From: Saccoglossus kowalevskii
Lineage: Eukaryota > Hemichordata > Enteropneusta > Harrimaniidae
Assembly: GCF_000003605.2 (NCBI RefSeq)
Contig: NW_003107089.1
Span: forward strand, 954,050 to 1,016,014
Reading direction: 5' to 3'
DNA: 61,965 bases
Both the position numbers and the translations under genes were made by a program. The first letter of the stretch is position 1; each line of letters opens with the position of its first letter. The notes under the pieces were generated by a model. The model made no database searches. It saw nothing but the letters and a program-made list of their open reading frames with translations, and was not told the origin of the DNA. Below, one piece after another: positions 1 through 14,000 of this stretch.

Positions 1-648
1 GCAGACGCGTTAGTAAATGCCGTCAATCAATGTTAAAATCAAAGAAAAATATGTGTTTGTATAAAGACTGGTCTTTTAGATGGTTGATTATGTGTTGCAT
101 GTGGCAACGCCGAAGATTCGATCCCCGATGTTATGATTCTCGATGTGTGGAATTTTCATGTTTTGAAATGGCGTCCGAGTCGTTCTTTTTTATGTTAAAG
201 GAAGTCGGCATAGAAGATAAATATTACCCAATCCACTGTCGTGTTACGAATGTTTACACATAAATTATGTCTATTCAAATTAACTGACATGATTTGATTC
301 GGTTGACACGCTTACATGTGAGATGTAGAAATGAGCACATGAGCACCATCCATGCGAGTGGGAAAAATCCGACAGGAACGAAAAAAGTTTCTTAATATCA
401 GATTTGACACTTACACGAGCAAATATCATAAAATTCAAAATCGTTTCAAAATCGGCATTTAACAAACAAATAATAAAAAATGGGAATATTATTAAAATCC
501 CCTTCATCATAAATATGCATGTTCAATCGTTGCCATGGAGACAAGTGTTTCGTGGAAGCATATTTACATTACTTGTCGATTTTTAACGACTAACTGTAGG
601 GCGAGGCTCATGTCTGACTGTACCATTTATCAACATCGCGCCGTTTTG

Positions 649-670
649 ATATATATATATATATTTATAT
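649..670. repeat. (AT)n microsatellite
   Basis: Short AT dinucleotide run with a TTA interruption. Confidence 0.8.
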
Positions 671-1267
671 TTACATACAACCTGGCAGTGACAGTGATTA
701 GTGGTAGAAGCTATCCAGTCACTTAGCCAGATTGGGAAGCGTACCTTATATTTGAATCCCTGCATCGTGCATTATCGATGCCAGTTGATTTACAATTCCT
801 GTCACGTCATCGCTAGTTTTGTCTCTTTGTTCCCGTCCATGGCTGTACGCCAGTGCAAACTAATGGGATGATGCAGGCCTACAAATATATTAGACCGCAA
901 TTGCACGGTATTAACAACGATTACAGACTGCGCCTAAGTTGAGGTAAAAACCACAAATTGCTCGCCAGTACCGCGGCTTATGGGCGACGGGAGTGGCAGA
1001 GACAGAGGGTTTACCTCAATTTAAGCGTTAACCGCGGAGATAACCCTTAATGGCACTGCGTTATAGATGTTCACGTCATCCCACGTGGGGCTCGTGATAT
1101 CTAGAACGTGATTTTTTTTTATTTGAATTTATCAGCATCTATATATTCTATTCCATAACGTATGGTTCTGATTTTGACTTCAAGTCACGCTCATATGCAA
1201 CACTTTTGCGTATGAAATATTTCGTTTGGCTCCGTCGTCTTCAGCCATTGGCTTCTATACACACAAT

Positions 1268-1278
1268 GTAATTAGCAT
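1268..1278 (+). promoter_or_regulatory. TAATTAGCAT homeodomain/POU-like motif
   Basis: GTAATTAGCAT. It is one of four TAATTAGCAT copies, all on the plus strand (others at 8792, 10170 and 46916). Confidence 0.25.
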
Positions 1279-3213
1279 TCGTTTATTTCGGGAGCACCTC
1301 TGACCGATGTCGTCTTTCTTACATATATAAAATTTAACATCAATCAGATGAGTATGACTGGATAACTGACACTCCGGATGCTGATATATCGAGGAAATAA
1401 CGATGAAATACAAAACGTAGATATACCGTTTTTGTTTTGTTTTTCAGTCTCATATTAACACAAGTCTGAGCCGTCTTTCTGTTTATTTATTTGTACAAAT
1501 AAAACAATGATAACCGTACATGTTTCAGGTCCCTCTTATATAATTATGCAAATGTTTCTCCACTCTCAAGGCTCGCTCGTTCCTCGGGTGTAAAATTTAT
1601 TTTGAAGCGAAATGTAACAAAGGAAAGCGTATATAATTCTTTGAACATTCACAGTGTTTTATTCCCAAATGAATCAAATTCACAAGCCCGATTTCGCAGT
1701 TTATTTCCGGCCACCGAGATCCTGGGAAAATGGAGAGATGCGGTGCTAAGCCTTGGGGCGTGTAGAATTCACAGCGTTCCATGTTCCCATATAAGGCACG
1801 ATGTTGATCCTCCTTACTGACGTCCTTATGGTCTGGTCACGTGGTACCCCACTGTGGTGTGACACCAAAATCCCGGAGAGAATAAGTCGCCGAGCTCCAG
1901 TCTCCGTCCGGCGCTGTCGATCGTATGTCAGTCTCGACGGGTGGAGCGTTCCGGGGACAACGACAGAATAAATGCCATCATTTGAACTCGTTCTTTTCGT
2001 GAAAATCAAATCACCACATGTCGGGGTTCACCGAGTAGCAATGTTATTTTGTCAACCACTATATTTCGACGAAAATATTCGTTCACACTCAGCCCAGAAT
2101 GTATGGCAACGAAAGCATTACGTGACATTACTCATTGTATAATTGTAGATAGCAAACAAAAAATAAACTATATATTTGTCATCATTCATTTATTCGTTCG
2201 CTCGTACATGCACTTGATCGTGATAATTAAATGAATTCATCAGGTGCTGGACCGCCCCCGCCCCCCGCTCCACGGGACTCACATCGATATAACGATAAGG
2301 TACAACTATGATGGCTCCCTGCCAATATAATTCATCTGATAAGGGATATCCAGAGGAAGTTGATGGGAGTCCCGATAACACCTCTCTCGCCATTTCTATA
2401 TTTGCAACGTTGCTATGTAATCGAAAGCGGAAATCACCCTACGGAGAACGCAGATACTCAGTAGAAACGTCATCTTTATTGAGTGCATCGAATTCTAGTT
2501 GGGAGATTCAAATGTAATTGTATTTTATTATTTGTTCATTCAAGTATAATCAAGCGTGCTCGTAAAGTACGGCTTTGGCGGGAAAAATTTATGACCTGCG
2601 ATCCACATCGTGTGACCTTTTCTAGTAAAATCACGGCATTGTAAGCACGTGTTTGCAGCGTGGTGTCGGGTTGTCGGTCTTTCCGGAAAGTGCTGGATCA
2701 AAACAAAATAGACCGTGAAATAGCTTCAGACGCCGTCCATTTTCTATGTGTTTCTTTCCGAGATACTAAGACATTGGACTGTTTTACTCTTGGAAATCAC
2801 AGTCGATCATCGTTAACTGCTAAGGCTTAATCATTGACAAGTTGCAGGTGAAATTCATCAAGCTCGATACAGCGAAAGAAACATCTGTTCTGTATATTTC
2901 TAATAACGCACTTGACCAAGCAAGTGATGTCGTTGTCTTCAAATCACTCTTGAACTCTACCCTCAGATTTTCCACGAAATGTTGTTTTAATCGTTAATGT
3001 TTACTAAAAAAATTCCATGGCATGAAAACTCGTCAGTGGTCTCTAGTTCAAGTTAGTTTGGGAAATGCCTCCGTCATATTGTGACGTTCCGATGGGAACC
3101 CACGTATTGAAATCGACAACTTACCTTCAGGCCTGACCATTTCCGCAGTCAGCATTCCGCATTGATACGACCACGTGGCCTAGTCTCGTTGACTGACATA
3201 ACATGTAAACGTA

Positions 3214-3240
3214 ATTGCAACGTTATTAATATTGCAACGT
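3214..3240 (+). repeat. Short direct repeat ATTGCAACGT x2
   Basis: Two exact copies at 3214-3223 and 3231-3240 separated by TATTAAT. The TTGCAA core resembles a C/EBP half-site. A C homopolymer run follows. Confidence 0.5.
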
Positions 3241-3797
3241 CCCCCCCTTTCACTGTTATTGATGGGAAACAAAACTATTCACAAAAAACACTTCACTAGG
3301 GGGTCCAACTTTGTTTTAGGATATCTTTTCACAGTCTGTATCTGTTTTCATTCATTTTCAAGAAATCCAAACATATACAAACATGTGTTAAATTAATTAC
3401 ATGATTTTTTTGAATGAGTGAAGTGTGTCAGTATGCTAGACATTCAATTTAAGTATTAACAAATAAATAAAAAACGAACACAACTGTTTTAGAATGATAA
3501 ATTCGACCCATCATACTTTCACCTTTGTCGGTTGAGGAAGAGAAATAAAACTGACCCTTCAAGATTATCCGATTATTCAGCAGTGGCGATAAGACAGGGG
3601 TTAACAAGATAATCTGGCGGTCTTGTATAATATAATGACATAAAATCGGTGGTTTTAAGGTTGTTTATTAGTATTTTGTCAGGATATATTGTGAAATGTT
3701 TTATTTCATAGTTACAAACGTTTGATCATTATTTTCAAAACGGGTTTTATTCGATGTAATTTTTGTTTCGTTTTTTGTTCAAGTTTACGATCAAAAC

Positions 3798-3834
3798 GTC
3801 TGTGCATCCGTCTGTGCATCCGGTCTGTGCATCC
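3798..3834 (+). repeat. Tandem triplication of a 12-mer
   Basis: GTCTGTGCATCC occurs at 3798-3809, 3810-3821 and, after one extra base, 3823-3834. It is a recent micro-duplication inside an open frame (3763-3993) that has no recognisable domain. Confidence 0.85.
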
Positions 3835-6800
3835 AGTACAGAAAATGATAACTACATCCAGTTGGTAATTTACATGGTAGAAAAATCACTTGGCGCCACA
3901 TCGTTAGCAGTGATATGGTGTCAATTTCAAGCCATTGTGTGTATTTGGTTTACCTCGACATCCGTATTTTCAAAGGTTCAAACCAAATTTTAATTGTAAA
4001 GTAAAAGTCTGTATTGCGAATGAAAATGTATTTGGCCCACCTTTGGCGATACGGTTTTGTCATGAATTAATAACAAGTTGAATAGCATGTATGATGAATC
4101 AGTTTTTTTGTTCACGCATCATGCTGACTCGGTAAATCAGACCCGTCAATTGACGGTTATTGTTACCTAGAACGAACAATGGTGCAAGAAATAAAATTAG
4201 TGTTTGTGTAATTCAGACATTCGGGATATTATCTGTTCACAATCGGGGAATGTCCTGAACAAATCCCGTGTCAGTAGTAATAGACAAATGTCCCAGCAAT
4301 TGCAAATGGGTTTATGCAGATACAATTAATCCGGGGCTTAATGCAAAATTAAAACTGTCATTTCGGCACCGGAGAGCTGCCCGTGGTGTGCACCCTAGGG
4401 CGACCAGGACCAACGGCTATCCAGCTCTGACATACGAGATGTGCACCCAAGACACTAACAAGGTTATTTCATGAGGGGGGAGGGCGAAGAATGAATTAGA
4501 TCTGTAATGAATTTCGTCACCGCAATCAGTCAGTACTACGTGATGTGAATGAAGAATTGATTGAAAATGTAGAAACCCAAATCTTTGTTAATTCGATGGG
4601 CCATGCAGGATCGAACTCAGGCGTGTTTGTGTTTATATATTGTACATAATGATATGCGTTTCTGTAGAGGAAATTACAACGTAGTGTGCATCAAGTATTA
4701 TTTTCGTACATACTCATGTCATATTTCTATCCCTCGGTTCTTTCCAATCGGTGTTATTTCAGACGCGGTGCATTAGTGGTGTTTGTGGGTTTTTAGAAGG
4801 TACTTTGAGATGACATTTTCATATCCATCATCACGGAATATACAATATGTATAAGACAGATTAAATCTCACCACTACTCAAGCGATGCATTAAATACTGA
4901 AATTCTACTGTCATCTGGTGTGGAGAGGAAAAATGTCGTTATCGCATCTTTTGATTGGGAAATACATCAGGGGGATTTGTTTTTTTCTTTTCTTCAGCAG
5001 AAGAACGCGGTGACTTTTCATTATCATAACAAAGGAGAACTCGGCCCAATGTGATAGCCACAGTGTGCAGTTTCAATTAATATCAAAAATACGAGAAATG
5101 TGGGTTGGGTGTTGCGTATCCTCACGAGGTGCTGGGCAGTTAACCCTAAAGTATTCACGGTGAAATGACCTTAAAATTGTGAGTTGCACACCTGGGAGAT
5201 GCTACCGTAGACGAATACTAATGATAAGAAATGAAGATAAAAGAAAAAAATAGAATTGTAATAGTACGTCTGCTGTAATTCCACGTCGTTTTTACGTAAC
5301 GGGGCCGTATGAGTTCCGTTCCCCCGGCTGTATTGGGACTCAGATCACGTTCACTTTATAATGACCACAATGCAATGCAATGTAATGCACGACGTTGTCT
5401 GTTTCGCGTTTCTAACTCTGCGACGGTATAATATCACGTGGTGTATTGAAGCTCACCATATATTTATGCAGAAGAAGAGTAAAAAGTCATTTTAAAAGAA
5501 ATGATATAAATCTGATTAGTTGGGAGTAGATACTTTAATCGTCAATGCACGGATTTTTCTTTTCCCTAAAGAAAAAAAAAATAATAATTCGAATCACGGG
5601 CTTAAAGGATGAAACACACTAGTGTTACTAGCTCTTTCGATTTTATTTCCCATCGAACATCGGGGTTTGATTGCGCCCGTAACATCTAACAAAAAGTGTA
5701 TTGCTCTCATTTTTACAATTTCCTCGGAAAAAAAAATAGTATACTATTTCAGTGATTGTTTGAATGTAGTCGTAATCAATCGATTCGAAAGATTGTTATC
5801 ATGGAGCGAGAAGCATGGTCATATTTTTTTTTCAATGTAGTGCCAGTAAATCGTCCGAGTACCCCCCTCCCCTCGGGTCGTCTCCTCCGTCATCAGACCC
5901 CCCTTTCAGGGTCTATGATTCCAGTGAGATTCAACAACCATTTTTAAAAAAAAATCGTAATGCAATTAAAGCTCGATGACAAGTCGTTCTCGCAGAGTGT
6001 TTTTTTTCAGAACCAAGAATACTTAATCAGTGTCAGTGCCCTAGTGTTGTCCGACGGTCTGGTGGTGTCATCTTATGACGGCGCCCTCAATTAGACACGA
6101 CATTTCCATCCAACGTGGTAGAGGTCGCTGACATCCATTTGCGCTTTGATCTTTTGCTCCACTATCTCCGCATGTACGGAGGCGTTAAAACTACGAAAGC
6201 TGACTAAGCCATGAGTTCCCTTACATATTTCACCAGTAACACGGGCAATATAGAGACATGTATCACGGAATACAATCATGAATCGCGAATGAAAGGGTCG
6301 ATCAATTTTGTTGATTCTATTTGTGCGACTCAATTTGTTTGTTATCATCCGACAAATCCCTGGGAATAGTTGCAGATATTGCGTCATTTAACAGGTTACG
6401 TGCACAATGAAAAAAACGTCTATTACGCTGGTGTTGGCAATTTCCCGTATAAGAGAGTACTAACCCAAGGGGTTACAGCTATGGAACAAACCGCGGACCT
6501 ATTGCGCGTGCCGCTTATACATTCGAGCTTTTTAACCAGTTTAAAAAAAACTAACAAGTTACGGCGAACAGAAGCCTATGGGGACAGATGTTGACGATGT
6601 GTCGATTTCCTCACACTTTTAAATGACCTTGGTCTCAACCTTTGTGCTAGTGCTTATTGTGGTTGAGTAATTGTGAATAATACGCAGAGCTGTTAAGGTT
6701 TTCATAACGAGGTTCATTTGAGGTGAGGGGTCCGTGATTGGAATGGCCAACAACATACACAAAGCGCGAATCATAATGTACGATTACACAATGCAGGCTT

Positions 6801-7967
6801 GGCCTTTCCGAATAGATTCAATCAATCGATGATTCATCTGGTCTGGAATTAAGCCAGTAGTAGAACTACCTTTGTGATATATCACACGAGAATGGGCATA
6901 TTTGGCAAATCTGCTGTACGATGGGATGAAATAAGTGCCACTCCTCCCTTTATCTGTTACCGAAATGTAGGTCTGAGGTGAACTTTACAATACTATGGTG
7001 GCAATTGGGGTAAACACCGCTTACAAAAGGGGTCTAGACTTCTATAATCAGGGCATAGAAAGCGCATTGCAAATTTGCTGGTGCGTATTTGTAGTCAGGA
7101 GGCGTTTGTTTGTACTTGCACCGACACCCAATTGTGACCATGAACCTGGCTGTTGTAGAAAGTGGGTCTCTTTTCTGCGGCGAAAGTAGTTACCAGTCCA
7201 TTTTATAAACAGGGCGAGAAAAAAAATAAACATCGCCCCTTTTAGGAAAAGGCGTTATACAAGTTCTTCTGTAGCTCGACATTTATCTTCCATTGACTAC
7301 TTCTAATGAATAGAAAGTATGTTATGGATTTTAGGTTCTTTAATTCTAAATCGAAACAACCGCAGAATTTATTGCATTTCTTCAACAGCATACTCGAAGC
7401 TAGAACTTGTATGCGCCACTTATTTTTTTTGGGAATATGATTGTATGTTTCTATGCCGTTGTCACGGACTCCTACTTTCCAATATGGCCGCTTTATTAAA
7501 TGTCTACCTTCTTGCCAGCCATTTGGTGTTCAAATGCGGGGAGACAGTGACGTCACCACGGCTTTCTTCGTAAATGATGGTGTATTTTACTCAAAAATGA
7601 GAGAGCATATTTAGTTATTGGTTCAGGGTACTTTACTAACATTTTGCTCATAGTACGATATGTTGAAGAGTAATAATACCTTCCCTTGAAGTTGACGCGC
7701 ACCTTTTTATTACTTTAAAAAAATACTTATTGAAAGAACATGTCTATTTTAATCTTTGTATTATGCTGATTTTTTGTGTGGAAGCGCTATCGAAACAATC
7801 TCCTTTAAAACTATATTAGACAAAGCGAATTGGAGAGTACACATAATCGCCGGGCTCTATAATCGCTGCTTTTCGTGGCGAGTATTGTGCAGCGGCGACA
7901 TTCGGTTAGCAATAAAAGAAGTAGCGAGTGCGGGAAGCGTGCGTCCTATTACAAAATACGAATGGCA

Positions 7968-7976
7968 TGACCTTGA
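7968..7976 (-). promoter_or_regulatory. SF-1/ERR-type extended half-site
   Basis: TGACCTTGA is the exact reverse complement of TCAAGGTCA, the monomer site of NR5A and ERR receptors, which COUP-TF is known to contest. It is isolated, about 800 bp from the everted repeat at 8764. Confidence 0.3.
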
Positions 7977-8763
7977 TCTAGATATCTTTTCCCCTTAAAA
8001 AAAGACAAATCACCGTCTTTAAACACTGGTCGGTAAAGTTGGAATAAATAATCACGTGGTCAATTTTACGCGTGTCCTTTTCACTCGAGTTCGTCTGAAA
8101 CTGAAACAGACTGGAGTAGCATGTTTAGGTTACTGTCGGTTTTCCTCAGAGTACGACACGCATTATCAATAACAATCTCTTCAACAATCTTTATTGCGAC
8201 TAGAAACTGTTCTGATTGAGGTTAAAGGATTGTTCGTCTTTGTCTTAACCCCTATGCGCTGGTATCAATGGCAAACAAATGAATGTCAAATTAAATTTTA
8301 ACTTCATTCTATTTTTTTTTGTTCACGTGAATAGAATGAAACCTTCCGTCGATGTCTTTGTTATGGAGAGTCAGAAATTTCTGCTATGATACTCTAGTCA
8401 TTGCTGACAAAAAATGTGAAAGTGAATCACGTGACAATATTCGTGTGTCAGCATGTTTGGGAATATGGCAATGGTGCGCGATTACAGTGCGTCAGGAATA
8501 GTATTAACCGCGCTTTTCCTCACAGGCAGCGCGCAACAAAAGTAACTCGCATGCACGCACCCTGGTATCTACACCGCACTACGGAAACTAATTAGAGACA
8601 AAACCACAGTATTCTAAAGTCGAGCACGGTGTACAAAGAGGAAAATTTCAAAGTGGAAACCGCAACATAAGGGTACCTATAATTCTGATCGTATATGGAT
8701 GGTAATGGCATAAAACGGGTGTTGTGGAAGAAAGCTGATCGAATCGCACACTATGTCCTTAGG

Positions 8764-8801
8764 TGACCTTCCATTTGGTCACAAGACAGACTAATTAGCA
8801 T
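8764..8801. promoter_or_regulatory. Everted nuclear-receptor repeat (ER6) next to a homeodomain motif
   Basis: TGACCT at 8764-8769, six bases, then TGGTCA at 8776-8781, an everted pair. The flanking bases make GTGACC/GGTCAC a perfect inverted repeat. Ten bases further is CTAATTAGCAT (8791-8801), a TAATTA homeodomain core followed by a GCAT POU-like half. The close pairing suggests a regulatory element but is not proof. Confidence 0.4.
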
Positions 8802-9079
8802 ATTTACTATGGAATGTCTATATTAAACTTCTATGCCACGAAGTGTAATCGACAAAAAAAAAACGGTTCGTGTTTTCACATACAACATAACATCAATGAC
8901 AGGATTTGTTTGGCCTCTAGTTCTGTTTCCCATGAAGGCCATCTCCGCTACATTTTCTATCAATTGAAGAAAACCTCTAAAAAAAGACCATCATCAGGAA
9001 CTCTCTTTTTTCCTGTATGTTGTCTTTGTATGTCGTCCTATGAATGCAGTAGAGATGGCGTCGATCTTCCCTCAATTAC

Positions 9080-9106
9080 GACCCATTGTCTCAGGCACAA
9101 TGGGTC
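9080..9106. repeat. Perfect 10-bp hairpin with inverted SOX-like cores
   Basis: GACCCATTGT, a 7-base spacer, then ACAATGGGTC: a perfect inverted repeat. Each arm contains a CCATTGT/ACAATGG SOX-family core. No terminator role applies in this eukaryotic context. Confidence 0.5.
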
Positions 9107-10168
9107 TCGGTGCACTACGCTACGTTGAGGAAACCGGCGATTTGGGAGTAAATCTAGCAAAGACACGGGAAAATGTACTTTGACAGATTTGTCGTATACA
9201 TATTTTAAGCAATGTGCGATTAACGCATATAGGTCATAGTTGTGTCACCCAGACAAAGCGCAAAAGAGCGACTGATGAGGCAGTCGACTCCATTTTTACC
9301 ATGACGACTACTTGGCGCTGTCACTCTGAGCTCTCAACCGACCCCAAATCGTAACTGTGAGCCTTTTTGCCAACTTGGTTAATATAGACGAAGAAGAGGG
9401 GGGGGGACATTTTTCGCGCAATCGTTATCGCTGGAAACTGGACACGAGGAAAACGAGAACTGTTTTCATTAATAAGTGTACTAGGTGCAAACGCGAGGAA
9501 TTGAACTGGCAGTTGGTTGTTAAAATAAATCATGCTCTAAGTCTAACGAAGTAGTAATTACGTTGTCATTTCATTGGTAGACCGGGTCGTCTCTTCTGTC
9601 ACTAGTTGTTTTAATACGCGCTGTCATTGTTCTGTATATCCATGTAGACAGTATCCCGCGACATCGACGCAATTACCTCCGTGTTGGTATAACCTGTCAC
9701 ACGAAGAATTTTTTTTTCTACTTCTCGTATTGCCTCCATAATGACAAGAATCTGATATCGATTATGTTTGTTGTGTTTTTTTTTCTCTCGTCGTTTTACC
9801 GTGTTTATTTCCTCACCTGGCCGTCAGGTTTTCCAGCTGACAGTGCGCCTATCATGTACAGTTTGTGCACGCATGTTCGAAACCTATTGTGCCTATCCAC
9901 GGAATAACTTCGCAGCTTTCTCACTTTCAAAAGACCCCTATTGCGTCGGCTTTCTTTTCCCACTGTTTCTATGTCATTATATCTTTAGTGTTCCTGGATG
10001 GTTTCATCAGCCGAGACTATTTGTGAAAAGATAGTAACATTTCCACGACCTCCCGTCGTGTCGCTGACTCTCCATCACTTATTTTTTTTTATGAAACCAC
10101 CTCTCGGCGACGCACGAAGTCCGCTTTGTTGTGTCTGTCAGGTTTGGTGTGTGTGTTTTTTCTCTCTC

Positions 10169-10179
10169 CTAATTAGCAT
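10169..10179 (+). promoter_or_regulatory. CTAATTAGCAT homeodomain/POU-like motif
   Basis: Identical 11-mer to those at 8791 and 46915. Downstream bases continue TAG, giving a partly symmetric CTAATTAGCATTAG. Confidence 0.25.
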
Positions 10180-10904
10180 TAGAACCCACCCTACAGAGAG
10201 AACCAGTGAGATATAAGTACTATGCATGTTTGTCACTGGATCTATAGCTTGACTGATTAGCCAGTATTCTTGTGCACTCAGTCCCAGCTATCGCAATAAT
10301 CGATCACCAGCGCACAGTTATGTAAGCTTGTCTTCTAAGCCATTCTTTCGTTCACCTCCCAATATTCGGTACACATCCATTATTGATTTCGTTTTTTGGG
10401 GGTGGTTAGGAGCGCTCGTTTCTATAACTTCTTATATTGTTATTTTTTTAGTAAGGTTTGTATACAAAGTACATGATGTAATTCATTTGTGGCGACCTAA
10501 ATAACGCGTTTATTAACGAATTGTTTTAAATAGATGAAACTACGATTGTGTTTATGTGTGAATATCCACACGCAATGTCTCTATTTAGTCCTCTCATCAT
10601 CAAGACACATGTCAAGTGAAATGTGAAATCTTATAAAGCGTTCGCGCACATCACTATTCGTTTTTCGTTATTTCTGATTTTTTGCCCACGTCTGTTACTA
10701 TCACTCTTTGAAATGAATTCATTACCTAGGCTGCCTGTTTCCCAGCGGAGACGTTACGATTTATTCAGACTCATTGGAGCTGTTTAGGAATGGGTTCATA
10801 GGGCGATCGGTTTTCAAGGTCGAGTCGGCGCATCTATTCTAGTCGGCGGATACAGCGTTACACACCTCGTCCAGACACCAATATTCAATTTATACACCAT
10901 TCTA

Positions 10905-11014
<110 letters not shown>

Positions 11015-14000
11015 AATGTGACTATACACATATTAACTTCAGTCTCTTGTCAACATTTTTCTAACCCAAAATACCGAAAGGTTTCATTTTCGTCAGTTCG
11101 TTTCTTTACTCATATATATATATGTTTCATTTATTAGCGAACTATTCGTATCAGGAGATCAAGATGGCGTCAAACTCGCATCATCTCTGATGTTCAGCCA
11201 ATAATATGACAGCAGCGACTAGCTGAAACGAATTCATCACTGGCATCCCACCGAAATCTGGGTCACGTTGTTGACCTTTTTTTGTCTCGTATGCCCTGAT
11301 TGATGTCTCATTGAAATTAACATTAATTTCGGGGGCTGTCAGCTAGCGCCTGCCATTCAAAGTGCATACCGGCTTGGCTGCCATTGTCGTTATTTAATAC
11401 TTTGTGACTCTGGTGCTTGGTTTCGGTTTCTGTCTCTGATTTTCGAAGTTCTCAGAACAGTTTTACGTTTCCATTTTTCAACTTCACTGCTCACGTTAAT
11501 ACGCAGATTAGCTGTACCAGATCTCGTGATAGTAGCCGCGCGCGGTCACGGATCAGAGAGGTGGTGGTAGCCGATTGAATGATTCACAGGTTAAATTATT
11601 ATGATGGTAGATTTCCGCGAAACGTAAGTTTTACACTGACTCCTCAGTTTGGAAAAACATCGCAATTCAGTGTTGAATGACATTGCCAGGATCAACGACT
11701 AATGAGACATTCGGTTGTGGCCAGTCATTAATGAATTTCTGACTGATCAAAGTTGCTCTTTACGTTTGAAACACATATTTAAAATGACTCCAGCATTAGA
11801 CTATAGTACCCATCCCCTTTCATTAATACATCGGCAGAATGACAAAAAAATAAACACCGAGTCATGGCAAAAAAACCACTTTTGAAGCCCAATACGTGTT
11901 ATGTACACGCCCTCAAGTGGCGGAAGTTGGTCATTATAATAGTTTGATGGCTATATGAGCAAAGTGAGGTACCATCTTTTTCCAATCCGATTGGTTGCAA
12001 TTACTTTATAGTGTGTCATTAGCCACTAAATTGGATGTAAATGCACTCAATTGAACTTGATCATGAAACCAACAGCCCAAGACCATAAGATTTCTATACA
12101 ACGATGATTGTCGTATGCTTTGCTTCTTGGGGTATTCAAACAGCCAACACGATGGTGCCTCCGAAGCCAATTGTAATGTTTTCATTATTTTGCGAACTAA
12201 ATTACAATTATTATTTGATGTTTTGTTTCGGCGTCAGCAATTTAGATTTAATATGTGGGGTACCGGTTTTGTAAAAAAAGATCGTGAATTTCGCTTAGAA
12301 ATCACTCAGGTGAAATTGATCACCCACGCTGATGCAAGTTTCATAGCGTATTTCGTTTTGTAGTGAAACTTTTTTCAAGAGCACCAACTTTCTAGTCTAT
12401 TTCGAGACGAGAAAATGGAAGGGGGACTAAAACGAACATTTTCAGTTGTTGCACAAAAATGTCACCGACTTCGTGACGTGTTAGTTGACGTGACACGCCT
12501 TCGTGTCATGAGTAACTACCATGTACACTTCGAAGCGCCCGTAACAAAGCATATCGAGAAAGAAAGGCGGCGAAACCAGGCTAGCAGGGGTACTAGTAAA
12601 TGATTGCCATGTTAGGTACCTCGTGTGCAAGTTCCCGGATGAACTCTTGATTTTTTTTTTTTGATTTTGATTGTTCTCTCGACGCAATTTGTCCTGACAC
12701 TTTTGTTATTCGGTTACGTGTTTTATGTGAATGCAGCAAAAGGGTCGCATCGTAGTTAGTGAGAAAACTATGGCAACAGTTATAACAATAGCTACCAACA
12801 ATAGAGACACACCAATAATGAAGGTATACTAACTATATTACGGCGCAATATAAAATGGCAAACAAGTCATTCAATGTGGTTGGCGTTCAGCTGTTGTTGA
12901 GCATGTCTCACGTTGCGGCGGTATTGTAAGTGACAACCCCAAATGCATTTCACTGGAAATCGACAGCAAACACAATTTGGAAACGGGAATCTCCAATTAT
13001 ACGTCGCCATGTTCTTTTTTATTTCAGCTCGGTATTTAGGAAAGTTATTTTGTGTTTTTTTTCTTTCTACTTAGCAAAGGGCGCCACAGGTTCAGATTTT
13101 TGTAGTGAAATTATAAAAAAAAAATGAAATATCGCAGGGAAAGGCGGTGAAATGTGACACTTCGTTTAGATCTTTCAGGTTTCATCTGTTCTAGCCACAC
13201 CTCGCTTCAAATGAGTGTTTATCTGAATAAACATCTAGCTCGCTCGGGGCAGTGAGGATGCAATTTCTTTGTGGTTTTGACTGGAAGAAACGCATCTAAT
13301 TGTCGCTCACCCCTGTTGCATTAATTGTGGTAACGTGCATTAGCAGGAGACGGTGAATATTACTTAAAAGTACGGGGCGACGTTGAAAGTCCGCTCCGAG
13401 CCTAACCTTGCCTGTACCCCATTAGTCTACTTTGGTAGGGATTATGGGAATTCATCTGAAAACCCATTCCAACATTTGCACCCTTGTCAGCGTCATTGGT
13501 GACACCTCCGTGCTAGAGATCTGTCCTCTGGAGATGGCTGCGGGCATTTGAACCAATAACAACGCTTCTTTATTTCCCTCGTTTTTCTTTCGAAGAAGCT
13601 GACAACGCGCGTAGTTTCGTAAGCTTGGCTGTTATTTAAATTCTAGGGCGGGAAAAGTCTATTATGCAGGATGAGCGAATCGGGTAGAAATGTGGTTGTG
13701 GAACTTTTCTTCCTTTGGTTAGATGTTATGACTATATCGGTCTTGTTTATTGTCTGTTGTAGCTATAGCTGGAACAAATGTCGCAAAGCGAATGGGGGTA
13801 ATAGCGAGGGGACAGCCAACGCAGCGTGCACCGATCCAATGTGACAGGTTCGTTGTCAAATGTGACAAGTCCATCCCATAACTAATGTGTGTCCATATTT
13901 TTTCATGATGATCATTACCGTCATCATCATCATCAAGAAGCCAGTCTCTCGGCTGGCTGAGACGAAAACGGATTCGAATGGCTGATCAATACCATTGTTA

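Larger units (their letters stand above)
1..10904. other. Gene-free stretch, distal downstream flank
   Basis: No recognisable gene. It is A/T-rich single-copy-looking sequence with short open frames and no domains. It holds the small repeats at 649, 3214 and 3798, a 5-base AATGC repetition near 5371, two TGACCT half-sites 21 bp apart (2592 and 2613), and the regulatory candidates at 1268, 7968, 8764, 9080 and 10169. Confidence 0.6.

Noticed and set aside
100-175. tRNA-like B-box (GGGATCGAATC on the minus strand)
   Set aside because: No acceptor, D-arm or anticodon arm can be folded around it, so it is at best a decayed tRNA-derived fragment.
4590-4630. Second tRNA-like GTTCGATCC stretch
   Set aside because: The flanking bases do not form a T-stem and no A-box is at a suitable distance.
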